This document shows, one piece after another, positions 7,155 to 15,019 of a DNA stretch of 39,280 bases (positions are counted from its first letter, which is position 1; every line of letters starts with the position of its first letter). The position numbers and the translations under genes are program-made. Origin of the DNA: an uncultured Pseudomonadota bacterium. Its GTDB lineage: Bacteria; Pseudomonadota; Alphaproteobacteria; RF32; CAG-239. The stretch lies in NCBI GenBank assembly GCA_902495305.1, contig CABUWG010000017.1:1-39280 (forward strand). Direction: 5' to 3'. The notes below the pieces were generated by a model. The model was given only the letters and a program-made list of their open reading frames with translations, did no database searches and was not told the DNA's origin.

Positions 7155-8252
7155 CTACTCCCCGTAGATTTCAATACGGACCTGTTTGCGCAATTCATCA
7201 ATGCTGACCAAGCCTTTGTTTTCGTCTTCAAAATGCCAATAAACCCATCCGTTGCAGGCCGGAGCATTCTGAGCGGCAGCTCCCACCTGATGAATTGACC
7301 CCTCACCGGCTGACGACGTAAGCGTTCCGTCAGAACGAATAAAGGCACAATGCTTGCGGTTGGCATCATAGAGTTTGTCCCCCGGATGCAGCAACCCGCG
7401 CTCAATAACAGCTCCAAACGGAACTCTGGGCTGACGCTTTTTGGCACTAAACTCCAGACAAGCCCCCTGAGAAACCGGTTCGACCGCCTCAATACGCTGT
7501 CTGGCGCCTTCAACATAATTCTCATCTTTCTCAATGCCGATAAAATTACGGCCCAGCATTTTTGCCACGGCACCGGTCGTACCGGTACCGAAAAACGGAT
7601 CTAAAATAACATCGCCGACCTTGCTTGAAGACATAATCACGCGATACAACAGGGCTTCGGGTTTCTGCGTCGGATGCAGCTTGTTGCCCTCGCCGTCTTT
7701 CAGGCGTTCTTTGCCGGTGCAAAGCGCAATCTGCCAGTCGCTGCGCATCTGCGTGTCTTCATTCAGCGCTTTCATTGCTTCATAGTTAAAAGTATACTTG
7801 GAATTCGGATTTTTACAAGCCCAAATCAGCGTCTCATGCGCATTGGTAAAACGCGTTCCCTTAAAGTTTGGCATCGGATTGGTCTTGTTCCAGATAATGT
7901 CATTCAAAATCCAAAAGCCCAAATCCTGCAAAATATAACCGACGCGAAAGATGTTATGATAAGAACCGATAACCCATATGGCGCCGTCTTCTTTCAAAAT
8001 CCGGCGGGCGGCAGTCATCCATTCGCGGGTATATTTGTCATAAGCCTCCAGACTCTCAAAACTATCCCATTCTTCATACACGCCGCTGACATTAGAATTG
8101 TCCGGACGCGTCAAAGCATCTCCGAGCTGGAGATTGTAAGGAGGATCGGCGAAAATCAGATCTACGGAATTTTCTTCCATTGCATTCATTACCTTCACAC
8201 AATCGTCGTTAATAATTGTGTTCAGAATAGTTTTTGTTTGCATACTGCTCAT
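7155..8252 (-). CDS. ccrM: CcrM-type GANTC adenine-N6 DNA methyltransferase
   Basis: Class-beta adenine methyltransferase, 365 aa from ATG 8252. DPPYNLQL (36-43) is catalytic motif IV, and DPFFGTGTTGAVA (218-230) is the SAM-binding motif I. The C-terminal extension with RSDGTL... and NGWVYWHFE is characteristic of CcrM, the cell-cycle methyltransferase that methylates GANTC in alphaproteobacteria. A second ATG at 8243 and a TTG at 8261 are alternative starts; GGTTGGTGG upstream serves either ATG. It lies on the same strand downstream of rnhB and a hypothetical gene; ccrM close to rnhB is a familiar alphaproteobacterial context. I saw no GANTC in its short upstream region, so methylation feedback on its own promoter is not evident. 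Confidence 0.95.
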   Translation of the reverse strand: MSSMQTKTILNTIINDDCVKVMNAMEENSVDLIFADPPYNLQLGDALTRPDNSNVSGVYEEWDSFESLEAYDKYTREWMTAARRILKEDGAIWVIGSYHNIFRVGYILQDLGFWILNDIIWNKTNPMPNFKGTRFTNAHETLIWACKNPNSKYTFNYEAMKALNEDTQMRSDWQIALCTGKERLKDGEGNKLHPTQKPEALLYRVIMSSSKVGDVILDPFFGTGTTGAVAKMLGRNFIGIEKDENYVEGARQRIEAVEPVSQGACLEFSAKKRQPRVPFGAVIERGLLHPGDKLYDANRKHCAFIRSDGTLTSSAGEGSIHQVGAAAQNAPACNGWVYWHFEDENKGLVSIDELRKQVRIEIYGE

Positions 8253-8404
8253 TTCCACCAACCAAAATAAGGATTTACAAATAACATAAGTTGACCTCAG
8301 TATGAGAGATATTTCTTATAAATTTATTAACAAAAATAAGTTTTTTTTACCAGCATTTTTTACGTTATTCAGAAATTACTTAAATACAGAACGTTATCAG
8401 GCGC

Positions 8405-8440
8405 AAAAAAGCCGCAGTATGTGCATTACCGCGGCTTTTT
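8405..8440 (-). terminator. Intrinsic terminator of the 8449-9024 gene
   Basis: On the minus strand a GCCGC/GCGGC stem with further pairing in the loop (GTA...TAC) is followed by TTTTTT, nine bases after the stop codon of the hypothetical gene. It separates that gene from ccrM, so ccrM needs its own promoter in 8262-8404. Confidence 0.8.
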
Positions 8441-8448
8441 AACAAATT

Positions 8449-9024
8449 TCAGTTCAAATTAATCTTGTTTATGCCGTCAACCAGAGTCGCAATCAGATCC
8501 GGATCAATCCCCAAACTGCGCAGATAGTCGTCTATGGCACCTTCGGCTGCAACAAACTCGTTCAGCGTCAGATTCAAAGCCAGAGAGGCAAACATTTTTT
8601 TCGGACGGATGTCATCGACCTCCGGATTCATCAGTTTTTTTGAAATACGCTTGATAAATTCCGTGGTTTTGCCATCCTTCCACACACGTTCCTGATGAAC
8701 AAACATTTGACAAGTTCCGGCATACAGACAGGAAATTGCTTCACTTATCGCCTCGGGATTACAGGCAAGATAATCACTCACCTCAAGAAGCTCATACATA
8801 TTTTTCTTTGAAAAATCCTCAAGAACCATATCCAGATTAACCCAATCTTCTTCATCAAACCAATATGCAATTTCCCGATAAGCCTTTTTACCGAACAGCA
8901 TCTCGCAACGTGTTGCGTTAAGCCTCAAAAGCTCGCGGCTTTTTGTATCTGCCGCTAATTTGATTCCCGTCAAAACAGATGATTTAATAAACACTTCTTC
9001 CAAAGTCTTTTTGATATCTTCCAT
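8449..9024 (-). CDS. Hypothetical helical protein
   Basis: I do not recognise this 191-aa protein. It has no signal peptide or membrane segment and is predicted by eye to be mostly helical, acidic and cytosolic, with four scattered cysteines. A TTGACA-16-TATTCT promoter lies upstream and a good terminator downstream, so it is a monocistronic unit. The leader (ATTAAATAATCAATTATT before ATG) has no Shine-Dalgarno sequence, as in the four-gene block at 33720-36284. It sits between ccrM and rnhB, which are usually closer neighbours, suggesting insertion of an accessory gene. Confidence 0.75.
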   Translation of the reverse strand: MEDIKKTLEEVFIKSSVLTGIKLAADTKSRELLRLNATRCEMLFGKKAYREIAYWFDEEDWVNLDMVLEDFSKKNMYELLEVSDYLACNPEAISEAISCLYAGTCQMFVHQERVWKDGKTTEFIKRISKKLMNPEVDDIRPKKMFASLALNLTLNEFVAAEGAIDDYLRSLGIDPDLIATLVDGINKINLN

Positions 9025-9068
9025 AATAATTGATTATTTAATTGAAAACTTAATATAAAAACACGTTG

Positions 9069-9096
9069 AGAATAGCACATCTGATTTTTTTGTCAA
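9069..9096 (-). promoter_or_regulatory. Sigma-70-type promoter for the 8449-9024 gene
   Basis: On the minus strand, TTGACA, 16 bases, then TATTCT. Predicted transcription starts near 9062 and leaves an A/T-rich leader of about 38 bases. The -35 box overlaps the rnhB stop codon. Confidence 0.65.
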
Positions 9097-9728
9097 GAAT
9101 TTTGCCTTTCTGCAGCAATCTCACGCACCGGACGATAAGAAAACCGGTGTTCCGGCGTTGCCCCGTGCTCTTTCAACCCCTGAATATGCAAGGCCGTCCC
9201 GTATCCGGCGTTCTTCTCAAAACCGTAATGCGGATAAACGGCTGCCAGTTCGGACATCAGTTTGTCACGATAAACCTTGGCCGCAACAGAGGCTGCCGCA
9301 ATAGACATCGACTTGCCGTCACCTTTAACGACAGTCTGCACGCCGCAGGACAAGTTTTTTGGCTTCTGATTGCCGTCAACCAGCGCAAATTCAGGGTTTA
9401 CTTTAAGGTTTTCAACTGCCCGCCTCATAGCCAGAAAAGTTGCCTGCAAAATATTCAGCTCATCAATTTCTTTAGCGCTCGCCAACCCGATTCCGACACA
9501 AAGCCTGCCGTTTTTTTCTTCTTCAAACAAAAGGTTATAAAGTTTTTCTCTTTTTTTAGCTGAAAGTTTTTTAGAATCGTCAAGCCCGTTTAACAGCTCC
9601 GGATTCAGATTCCGGTCAAGAATAACCACCGCACCGGCAGCAACCGGACCGGCCCAGGGGCCCCTGCCCGCCTCGTCAATCCCGACGCACAATTTTCCGA
9701 TACTGTCTTCAAGTTCAAAATCCGGCAT
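9093..9728 (-). CDS. rnhB: Ribonuclease HII
   Basis: Cleaves the RNA strand of RNA-DNA hybrids, including single ribonucleotides in DNA. The 211 aa contain VGIDEAGRGPWAGPV (15-29) with catalytic D18 and E19, DDSKKLS (50-56), LVDGN with D118, KGD (135-137) and an AASVAAKVYRD motif ending in D155, so the acidic active site is complete. Length is normal for RNase HII. AAGGGGGG just before the ATG is a strong ribosome site. Minus strand; gene order rnhB-(hypothetical)-ccrM. Confidence 0.96.
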   Translation of the reverse strand: MPDFELEDSIGKLCVGIDEAGRGPWAGPVAAGAVVILDRNLNPELLNGLDDSKKLSAKKREKLYNLLFEEEKNGRLCVGIGLASAKEIDELNILQATFLAMRRAVENLKVNPEFALVDGNQKPKNLSCGVQTVVKGDGKSMSIAAASVAAKVYRDKLMSELAAVYPHYGFEKNAGYGTALHIQGLKEHGATPEHRFSYRPVREIAAERQNS

Positions 9729-9818
9729 ATTCCCCCCTTTTTGTTTTTTTTCAAAATGCCATCAAAGCCCCCGTCTGACAAGCAAAAGCTCAAAACAACC
9801 CACAGGCTGCCATACCAC

Positions 9819-9846
9819 AAAAAAAGAGGCTGCATCATGCAGCCTC
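9819..9846 (-). terminator. Intrinsic terminator of the OmpA-like lipoprotein gene
   Basis: A perfect 9-bp stem (GAGGCTGCA-TGA-TGCAGCCTC) is followed on the minus strand by seven T, 23 bases after the stop codon at 9870. Confidence 0.92.
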
Positions 9847-9869
9847 CCTGACTTATCATGTCAAAAAGA

Positions 9870-10508
9870 TTACTGGCGGTTAACCAGAACAATCTCGACA
9901 CGGCGATTCTGTTCGCGGCCTGCTGCCGTTGCATTAGAAGCAATCGGGTTGGCAGAGCCCAGACCGTCGGTCACGATTCTGTTGCCGTCAACACCTTGCA
10001 GACGCAGATAGTTTGAAACCGCGTTGGCACGGCGCAGCGACAAGGCCATGTTCGTAGCATTGCTGCCGGTATTGTCGGTATAACCGTTAATCTGAACCAT
10101 CGTCTTGTTGTATTCTTTAATCACTTTGGCAATGGAGTTCAAAACCGGTTTGAAGCCGTCCATAATTGTTGCTTCATTGGTATTAAAGGTAATATTCCCC
10201 GGCATAATCAGATAAACGCGGCCATCCTGTTCGGCAACCTGAACGCCGGTTCCCAACAGCTCCTGACGCAGCTTGCGGGCCTGAACATCCATATAAGCGC
10301 CTGTTCCGGCACCGGCAACGGCACCGACGCCGGCACCAATCAGGGCGCCCTTTTTACCGCCGACCAAAGCACCGATTCCGGCACCTGCAGCCGTACCGAT
10401 TCCGGTACCCCATGCCGTTTTGGAAACTTTGCTTTCTCCGGTATACGGATCCGTCGCACAAGCTGACAGGAATGAAACCAACATAATAGCAAGCACAAAT
10501 TTTTTCAT
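9870..10508 (-). CDS. OmpA-family lipoprotein with glycine zipper (YiaD-like)
   Basis: The 212-aa outer-membrane lipoprotein has a signal peptide with lipobox LSAC (lipidated Cys17). A glycine-zipper segment of GxxxG/AxxxG repeats follows (about 33-73: GTGIGTAAGAGIG, GALIGAGVGAVAG), likely membrane-associated. The C-terminal OmpA domain (about 95-210) has GYTDNTGS, LSLRRANAVSNYL and GREQNRRVEI, the motifs that bind diaminopimelate in peptidoglycan. The architecture is that of YiaD-type proteins rather than Pal, which lacks the glycine zipper. It should tether the outer membrane to the wall. It has its own terminator and is probably monocistronic. Confidence 0.92.
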   Translation of the reverse strand: MKKFVLAIMLVSFLSACATDPYTGESKVSKTAWGTGIGTAAGAGIGALVGGKKGALIGAGVGAVAGAGTGAYMDVQARKLRQELLGTGVQVAEQDGRVYLIMPGNITFNTNEATIMDGFKPVLNSIAKVIKEYNKTMVQINGYTDNTGSNATNMALSLRRANAVSNYLRLQGVDGNRIVTDGLGSANPIASNATAAGREQNRRVEIVLVNRQ

Positions 10509-10575
10509 ATTTATCTCCTTTTATAAAATTTCTGCCTAAACTTTAAGATGATAAAATCAATTATTCAAGAAAAAT

Positions 10576-11133
10576 TTATTTTTTTTGAAGCTTGGAATAC
10601 AGCTTGTGGCTGCGATAACCGTCATAGGCCAAAACCACGTCACGCAAAGTCCCCTCATAAACATAGCCGGCCCGTTCTGCCACCCGCTGCGACGCAAGAT
10701 TACGCACATCGGCCTCAATCACCAGCCGGTGAAACCCTCCGGCAAACAAACAGTCTTCCACCAGCTTTACAAGCTCGGACGCATAGCCTTTTCCGGTTTG
10801 GCCCTGATCCAGCAGATACCCGAAATTTGCCGACCCGTTTTTAAAATCAACGTCATGAACGCCGCCGGCTCCTACGACTTTTCCGCCCGCTTTCTCCAGC
10901 ACAACAAAATCAAACGCCGTTTTGTCCTCCCACTGCCGGACAAACATATCCATGGCGTCATCAACATCTTTTTCGGATTTTGTGGCATCCACCCAATACA
11001 GAAACTCTCTCAAAAAATCTCGCGAACGGTCAATCAGTTCAAACATTTCCCGGCTGTACTTGCGGTGTCTTCTGACCAGTCTGATTTTTTCTCCGGCCAA
11101 CTCCTCCGGCATGATAAATTCGTCTTTTTGCAT
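10576..11133 (-). CDS. GNAT acetyltransferase, RimJ/RimL-like
   Basis: A 185-aa acetyl-CoA-dependent N-acetyltransferase. It has GYLLDQGQTGKGYASELV (the acetyl-CoA pyrophosphate loop) and the RimJ/RimL-like C-terminal motif ADVRNLASQRVAERAGYVYEGTL. That places it with the ribosomal-protein or small-molecule N-acetyltransferases, but the substrate cannot be told. GGGAGA seven bases before the ATG supports the start. Single gene on the minus strand, between the OmpA-like gene and another GNAT gene with its own terminator. Confidence 0.88.
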   Translation of the reverse strand: MQKDEFIMPEELAGEKIRLVRRHRKYSREMFELIDRSRDFLREFLYWVDATKSEKDVDDAMDMFVRQWEDKTAFDFVVLEKAGGKVVGAGGVHDVDFKNGSANFGYLLDQGQTGKGYASELVKLVEDCLFAGGFHRLVIEADVRNLASQRVAERAGYVYEGTLRDVVLAYDGYRSHKLYSKLQKK

Positions 11134-11180
11134 TTTCGGTCTCCCGATAAAAGCATAACAAATAAAAAACCGAAGTAAAG

Positions 11181-11209
11181 AAAAACCGGAAAAAAATTTT
11201 CCGGTTTTT
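11181..11209 (-). terminator. Terminator of the 11212-11808 gene
   Basis: AAAAACCGGAAAA-AAA-TTTTCCGGTTTTT is a perfect A/T-flanked hairpin directly after the stop codon on the minus strand. Its symmetry lets it work in both directions. Confidence 0.88.
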
Positions 11210-11211
11210 AA

Positions 11212-11808
11212 TTAATTATGATTTGCCGAAGCCATTTTTTTACCGGCCAGCAAAACGCCGATTTTTTGCTTTTTCAAAACATTCCAGCTTTCTTTTTCCC
11301 ATTCGTCCTCTCTGGCGTTTAAGACCTCCGGATGCATGGTCATTGTAACGGCATGAGAATTTCTTGGCAGACGGCGCATAATCGGAATCAAAATCATCCC
11401 GTTCTGCTCGGCCTGCGGCGCACCTTCCACCGGCTCATAACCACAGGCTTTCCAGCGTTCCAGCAGTTCTTTTTTACACTCGCCGTAAACCATGGTAAAA
11501 CCTTTTCGGCTGACAAAATCAAACCCTTTGTTCATAATCCTGTCTGACAAATCGGTTTTACGAAACTCTTTCAAAACCGCCATCCGCTCAAATTTTACAA
11601 ATTCGGAAAAATAACGAATACGCATCGTTCCGGCCGGCTTGCCGTCAACCTTGGCCAAAATATGCGTCGCGCAATAATCATTGCCGTCAAACTCTTTTTC
11701 TGTGGGGATATGGTGTTCTTGAACAAAAACACTTTGACGAACTTGCTTCATACCGGCAAAATCATCATCACTTCTGACAATCAGTATTTCAACATTACCT
11801 TCAATCAT
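11212..11808 (-). CDS. GNAT-family acetyltransferase, YjcF/ElaA-like N-terminal region
   Basis: The 198-aa protein has the pattern of YjcF-type GNAT enzymes: RQSVFVQEHHIPTEKEFDGND, ATHILAKVDGKPAGTMRIRY, and FERMAVLKEFRKTDLSDRIM, where acetyl-CoA would bind. The canonical R/QxxGxG/A loop is degenerate here (EFRKTDLSDR). After the GNAT core there is an extra tail of about 50 residues, rich in Trp/Glu/Lys. Substrate unknown. The leader (TTGCTCACTT before ATG) has no clear ribosome site. It is divergent from the short LysR gene at 11906 and shares a compact promoter region with it, so it may be that regulator's target. Confidence 0.8.
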   Translation of the reverse strand: MIEGNVEILIVRSDDDFAGMKQVRQSVFVQEHHIPTEKEFDGNDYCATHILAKVDGKPAGTMRIRYFSEFVKFERMAVLKEFRKTDLSDRIMNKGFDFVSRKGFTMVYGECKKELLERWKACGYEPVEGAPQAEQNGMILIPIMRRLPRNSHAVTMTMHPEVLNAREDEWEKESWNVLKKQKIGVLLAGKKMASANHN

Positions 11809-11823
11809 AAGTGAGCAAATATA

Positions 11824-11867
11824 TTGACTTCTTCTAAATTAAAAGATACTAATTTTATAAGAGTATC
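11824..11867 (+). promoter_or_regulatory. Promoter and candidate LysR operator before the short LysR gene
   Basis: TTGACT (11824-11829), 17 bases, TACTAA (11847-11852). An inverted repeat GATACT-N11-AGTATC (11845-11867) covers the -10 box and start region, in the style of LysR boxes, and lies between the two divergent genes. Autoregulation is inferred. Confidence 0.5.
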
Positions 11868-11905
11868 ATATATTTTGAGTCACCATAAAACAAGATTTAA
11901 AAAAA

Positions 11906-12463
11906 ATGACAATAAAAGCCAACCTCACGCTCATCCGCCGCCTGCTTTATTTTTACGCCGTTATAGAAAACGGTCAGATAAACGCCACGGCCGAAAAAAA
12001 CGGCATCAAAGCCGCTAACCTGAGCAAAATTCTGAAAGATCTGGAAGAAGACGTCGGCGCTCCGCTGCTGGAACGCAGCAATCAGGGGATCCGCCCGACA
12101 GTTCTCGGCCAAAAAATTTATCTTTTGAGCAAAGAGCTTTCCCAGCACGTCATTGCCTTGCTGGACCAAACCGGCGGCCATACTGCCGAAGCCGAGGTTT
12201 CTTTTTATTTTCCCGCCAATTTTCAATTAAGCAGCCTTGAAGAATTCCAAGCCCGATACCCCGGCATTATCCTCTCCGAGAAAAAACAACCCGACGCCGA
12301 CGTTGTCGTCAGCTATGAAGAACCGCCGGCAGATTCTGAACGTATTGTTATCAAAAACAACATCGGCAGCTCAATCCGCCAGACAATCTGGGTCAGTTGC
12401 CGTCAGGATTCGGAAGCCGCCGCCGTTTTTGCCGAATTTATAAACGCTGCGCTGCATCTTTGA
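11906..12463 (+). CDS. Short LysR-like transcriptional regulator
   Basis: The first 65 residues form a LysR winged helix-turn-helix (LLYFYAVIENGQINATAEKNGI, then NLSKILKDLEEDVGAPLLERS and PTVLGQKIYLL). The rest is only about 120 residues instead of the usual 230 and keeps fragments of the effector-binding domain (PANFQLSSLEEFQARYPGIIL, DADVVVSYEEPP). The protein therefore appears to have lost most of one lobe of the ligand domain. No stop or frameshift scar is obvious and the reading frame is healthy. Its 3' end overlaps the convergent LysR gene by 26 bp. It may act as a DNA-binding modulator without a full sensor. Confidence 0.8.
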   Translation: MTIKANLTLIRRLLYFYAVIENGQINATAEKNGIKAANLSKILKDLEEDVGAPLLERSNQGIRPTVLGQKIYLLSKELSQHVIALLDQTGGHTAEAEVSFYFPANFQLSSLEEFQARYPGIILSEKKQPDADVVVSYEEPPADSERIVIKNNIGSSIRQTIWVSCRQDSEAAAVFAEFINAALHL

Positions 12464-13319
12464 TATATTTGACCAAAGCCTGCACGGCCGGCTGCTTTTT
12501 CAAATCGCGCCGTGTCACAATCCAAAACTTGTGCTTAAGATCAAAACCGACCTTTTCCAAAGCAACCAGATCTTTTTCCTTCTTAGCTGTCCCCAATGGA
12601 TGCAAGCCAATCCCGATACCGTCTTTTGTCAAGCGCAACAACATGGAAGAAGAATTGGTCGAAGCCGCAATATGCTTGGCTTTTTCTAAAAAAAGCCGAT
12701 ATTTTTCCCAAACCTGCCCATAATTATCTCTTGTGCAAATTTTATGATTCTGCTGTATATCTTCCAAACTTTTGGGATAACCATAACGTTCAAGATAGTC
12801 TTTTGAAGCGAACAAACCAAACCTCAGACAATATTCCGTGACTGAAAAAATATCATTTTTCTCCGGTTTTTCATACACAATCGCCATATCCACATCGCTT
12901 GCCAGCACCGGAACCTCAAGAGAACAGGAAATACTGATATGAACATCCGGATACTTCAAATAAAAATCCGGCAGACAGGAAGACACATAACCGGCACCCA
13001 GCCCGTCACTCGTCCAGAGATGAATATCTCCCGTTATGTCATGAGAATTCATTTTAAAGGTATTGACCTTATGCAAAATCCGGTCAACATCGCAGCTTAG
13101 TTCATACATGCTCTGGCCGGCATCGTTAGCCTGCACGCCGTTATAAACCCGGTTAAACAAAGATACGCCGCAATAATCCTCAAACTCTTTCATGCACTTT
13201 GAGAAATTAGATTGCTTCATGCCGTTAAGCTCTGCCGCCTTGGTAATGGAATTATGTTTAACAGCTTCGCCAAAGCATAACAGATTTTTGAGAATAGAAA
13301 TTTTTTCTTTGATTATCAT
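12438..13319 (-). CDS. LysR-family transcriptional regulator
   Basis: Full-length LysR protein, 293 aa. The N-terminal winged HTH (KNLLCFGEAVKHNSITKAAEL, QSNFSKCMKEFEDYCGVSLFNR) is followed by a complete periplasmic-binding-like effector domain (about 90-290). The related short gene at 11906 is convergent and the two share 26 bp at their 3' ends; the shared NSITKAAELNG/QINATAEKNG and NLSK/NFSK patterns suggest they are paralogues. Regulated genes are unknown. A 20-bp palindrome lies upstream. Confidence 0.9.
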   Translation of the reverse strand: MIIKEKISILKNLLCFGEAVKHNSITKAAELNGMKQSNFSKCMKEFEDYCGVSLFNRVYNGVQANDAGQSMYELSCDVDRILHKVNTFKMNSHDITGDIHLWTSDGLGAGYVSSCLPDFYLKYPDVHISISCSLEVPVLASDVDMAIVYEKPEKNDIFSVTEYCLRFGLFASKDYLERYGYPKSLEDIQQNHKICTRDNYGQVWEKYRLFLEKAKHIAASTNSSSMLLRLTKDGIGIGLHPLGTAKKEKDLVALEKVGFDLKHKFWIVTRRDLKKQPAVQALVKYIKDAAQRL

Positions 13320-13358
13320 AGATTTGCTTATGAACTAAAATTAAAGACATAACATTAT

Positions 13359-13378
13359 ATATGAATAATATTTCATAT
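13359..13378. promoter_or_regulatory. Palindrome upstream of the LysR gene, candidate operator
   Basis: ATATGAA-TAATAT-TTCATAT, a 7-bp inverted repeat with a 6-base spacer, about 40 bases upstream of the LysR start codon. It could be an autoregulatory site; A/T richness makes chance possible. Confidence 0.4.
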
Positions 13379-13423
13379 ACAAAGCAAAAACACAACAGAA
13401 ATCTTAGCTTTAGTTCCAAAAAA

Positions 13424-13777
13424 TTATTTTTTTGCACTGAAATGTTTGGACAACAGATTCAATTGATCAATCACATACCCGAGCAAACGGTCATCCATAT
13501 TGCGGATTTTCTCAATAATAATATTTTCGTCTTCCAACCGGCGGATAGACTTTTGGGCAGAAAAGCTCTCTCCCATCATCTCGTCAATACTCACATGAAA
13601 ACGCTTGGCTATTTTAAAAACCATCAGCAAATCAGGCACAACCAGCCCCCGTTCCAAATTAGAAATCGTACGCCAGCTGACATCGCAAATTGTCGCAAGT
13701 TCCTCTTGTGTCAGTCCGGCATTCTCACGCATGGATCTGACTTTAATACCCAGAGATTTTTTTATATCATCTTTCAT
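13424..13777 (-). CDS. XRE-family (Cro/CI-type) transcriptional regulator
   Basis: The product of about 117 aa begins MKDDIKKSLG. A classic HTH_3 domain covers residues 9-65 (IKVRSMRENAGLTQEELATI, VSWRTISNLERGLVVPDL, FKIAKRFHVSIDEMMGE). A charged helical tail (about 70-117) could serve for dimerisation. Upstream ATG (13807) and TTG (13843) starts exist; the start used here matches the usual distance to the HTH, but no strong ribosome site decides it. It is divergent from the 66-aa gene at 13883, so the pair may form a small regulator-target unit. Confidence 0.85.
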   Translation of the reverse strand: MKDDIKKSLGIKVRSMRENAGLTQEELATICDVSWRTISNLERGLVVPDLLMVFKIAKRFHVSIDEMMGESFSAQKSIRRLEDENIIIEKIRNMDDRLLGYVIDQLNLLSKHFSAKK

Positions 13778-13882
13778 ACCGATTTTATACTCTGAAACAG
13801 ATTGCATATCCACAAAACAGATTTCATAAAGATAGGATAACAAACAATCTTTTACATCTAACCATTATTTAAGGAAAAAAAT

Positions 13883-14083
13883 ATGAGTAAAAATACGGAC
13901 TTCAATACCTACCTAAACAAAAGTATAGGGTGTTTTCAAAAAAGCCTTTTACAAAAGAAATTTCTACGCAAAGCCTTAACACCGGAAATTTATGAGCTTC
14001 TGGAATCTTACTTCATGCTCTCCCCCGTGCAGCGCAGTTATATTCGCAAGAGTATCAGCAACCTGAAAAAACACGACTTATAA
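13883..14083 (+). CDS. Small basic hypothetical protein (66 aa)
   Basis: Unrecognised, but supported as a gene by a clear AAGGAAAAAAAT ribosome site before the ATG and an intrinsic terminator eight bases after the stop. Composition is basic and helical (KSLLQKKFLRKALTPEIYELL, RSYIRKSISNLKKHDL), without a signal peptide. It is divergent from the XRE regulator 105 bases away, as often seen for a repressor and its target. A role as an antitoxin partner or DNA-associated protein is speculation. Confidence 0.7.
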   Translation: MSKNTDFNTYLNKSIGCFQKSLLQKKFLRKALTPEIYELLESYFMLSPVQRSYIRKSISNLKKHDL

Positions 14084-14090
14084 ACCTCAC

Positions 14091-14119
14091 AGCCCCTCTC
14101 CTGCCGGAGAGGGGCTTTT
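14091..14119 (+). terminator. Terminator of the 66-aa gene
   Basis: AGCCCCTCTCC-TGCC-GGAGAGGGGCT is an 11-bp GC-rich stem followed by TTTC. It insulates the beta-lactamase promoter that starts eight bases later. Confidence 0.88.
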
Positions 14120-14126
14120 CTCCGGA

Positions 14127-14155
14127 TTGACAATAATACCGTTTTTTCATATACT
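14127..14155 (+). promoter_or_regulatory. Near-consensus sigma-70 promoter for the class D beta-lactamase
   Basis: TTGACA, exactly 17 bases, TATACT: the -35 is a perfect consensus and the -10 has one mismatch. The predicted start near 14162 gives a leader of about 32 bases. No operator-like repeat is visible, so strong unregulated expression is plausible. Confidence 0.8.
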
Positions 14156-14193
14156 GTACCAACCTGCGTTATTTAATCTCTGAAGCAACCGTC

Positions 14194-15012
14194 ATGAAAA
14201 AACTTTCGCTTATTTTGTGCATCCTGTTCCTTTTTTCTTGTAGCAGGGAAAATATAACGGAAGTTGACCTCTCGCCATATTTCAAAGGGATTAACGGCAC
14301 TGCGGTTTTTTATCAGCCGGCATCGGGACAATACAAGATTCACAACCTCGGCCAAAGCAGCCGAAGAGCTTCTCCCTGCTCCACGTTCAAAATCATTTCT
14401 TCCTATCTGGCACTGTCCGAAAATCTGATAACCGAAGAAAACTCAAATATCAAATGGAACAAAACCCGCTATCACATGTCGGATTGGAACAAAGATATGA
14501 CACTAAAAGAAGCCTTCAAAGTCTCCTGCGTCTGGTACTTCCGCCGCCTTATTGACCGACTTCCGCAAGCAAAAGTCCAAACCGCACTCAACAAACTTGA
14601 ATACGGCAACAAAGATATTTCTGATTGGAAAGGTGACCTGAACACCAACGCCAACCGTCCTGAACTCAAAGGATTTTGGATAGAATCTTCCTTGCAGATT
14701 TCTCCCATGGAACAAGTCCGGGCGCTGGAAAAAATCTTTTCTTCGCCTTCTTCGGTCACAACAACATTAAAAGACCTGATGCAAACAACCGAAACTCCGA
14801 TCAAAATTTATGGCAAAACCGGCCTCGGCATCAAAAACAATATGGTGCATACAGCGTGGTTTGTCGGTTTTTACGAGCAGGATAATCACCCCGTTTATTT
14901 CGCCATACGCCTGTATGACGCACAAAACCCGCTGCCAGATTATCGTCATCTAGCCAGCCAATACGCCAAACAGATCGCTATCGACATTATCTCAAACGCC
15001 GGCCTGTTTTAA
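14194..15012 (+). CDS. Class D (OXA-type) beta-lactamase, lipoprotein form
   Basis: Serine beta-lactamase or penicillin-binding homologue of 272 aa. The signal peptide ends in lipobox LFSC (Cys16), so the enzyme is predicted to be membrane-anchored. Class D motifs are all present: S63-T-F-K66 (nucleophile and the lysine that is carboxylated in OXA enzymes), S111-C-V113 (SxV), YGN (137-139), W162 in the GFWIESSLQIS segment, and K208-T-G. Length is typical of OXA enzymes. The ribosome site is weak but the promoter is near-consensus. It ends eight bases before the convergent gene at 15020. Whether it confers resistance or is a housekeeping OXA-like protein cannot be read from sequence. Confidence 0.93.
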   Translation: MKKLSLILCILFLFSCSRENITEVDLSPYFKGINGTAVFYQPASGQYKIHNLGQSSRRASPCSTFKIISSYLALSENLITEENSNIKWNKTRYHMSDWNKDMTLKEAFKVSCVWYFRRLIDRLPQAKVQTALNKLEYGNKDISDWKGDLNTNANRPELKGFWIESSLQISPMEQVRALEKIFSSPSSVTTTLKDLMQTTETPIKIYGKTGLGIKNNMVHTAWFVGFYEQDNHPVYFAIRLYDAQNPLPDYRHLASQYAKQIAIDIISNAGLF

Positions 15013-15019
15013 CGGCATT

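Noticed and set aside
9066..9563. 165-codon plus-strand frame opposite rnhB
   Set aside because: Antisense to an intact, motif-complete RNase HII gene; no independent support.
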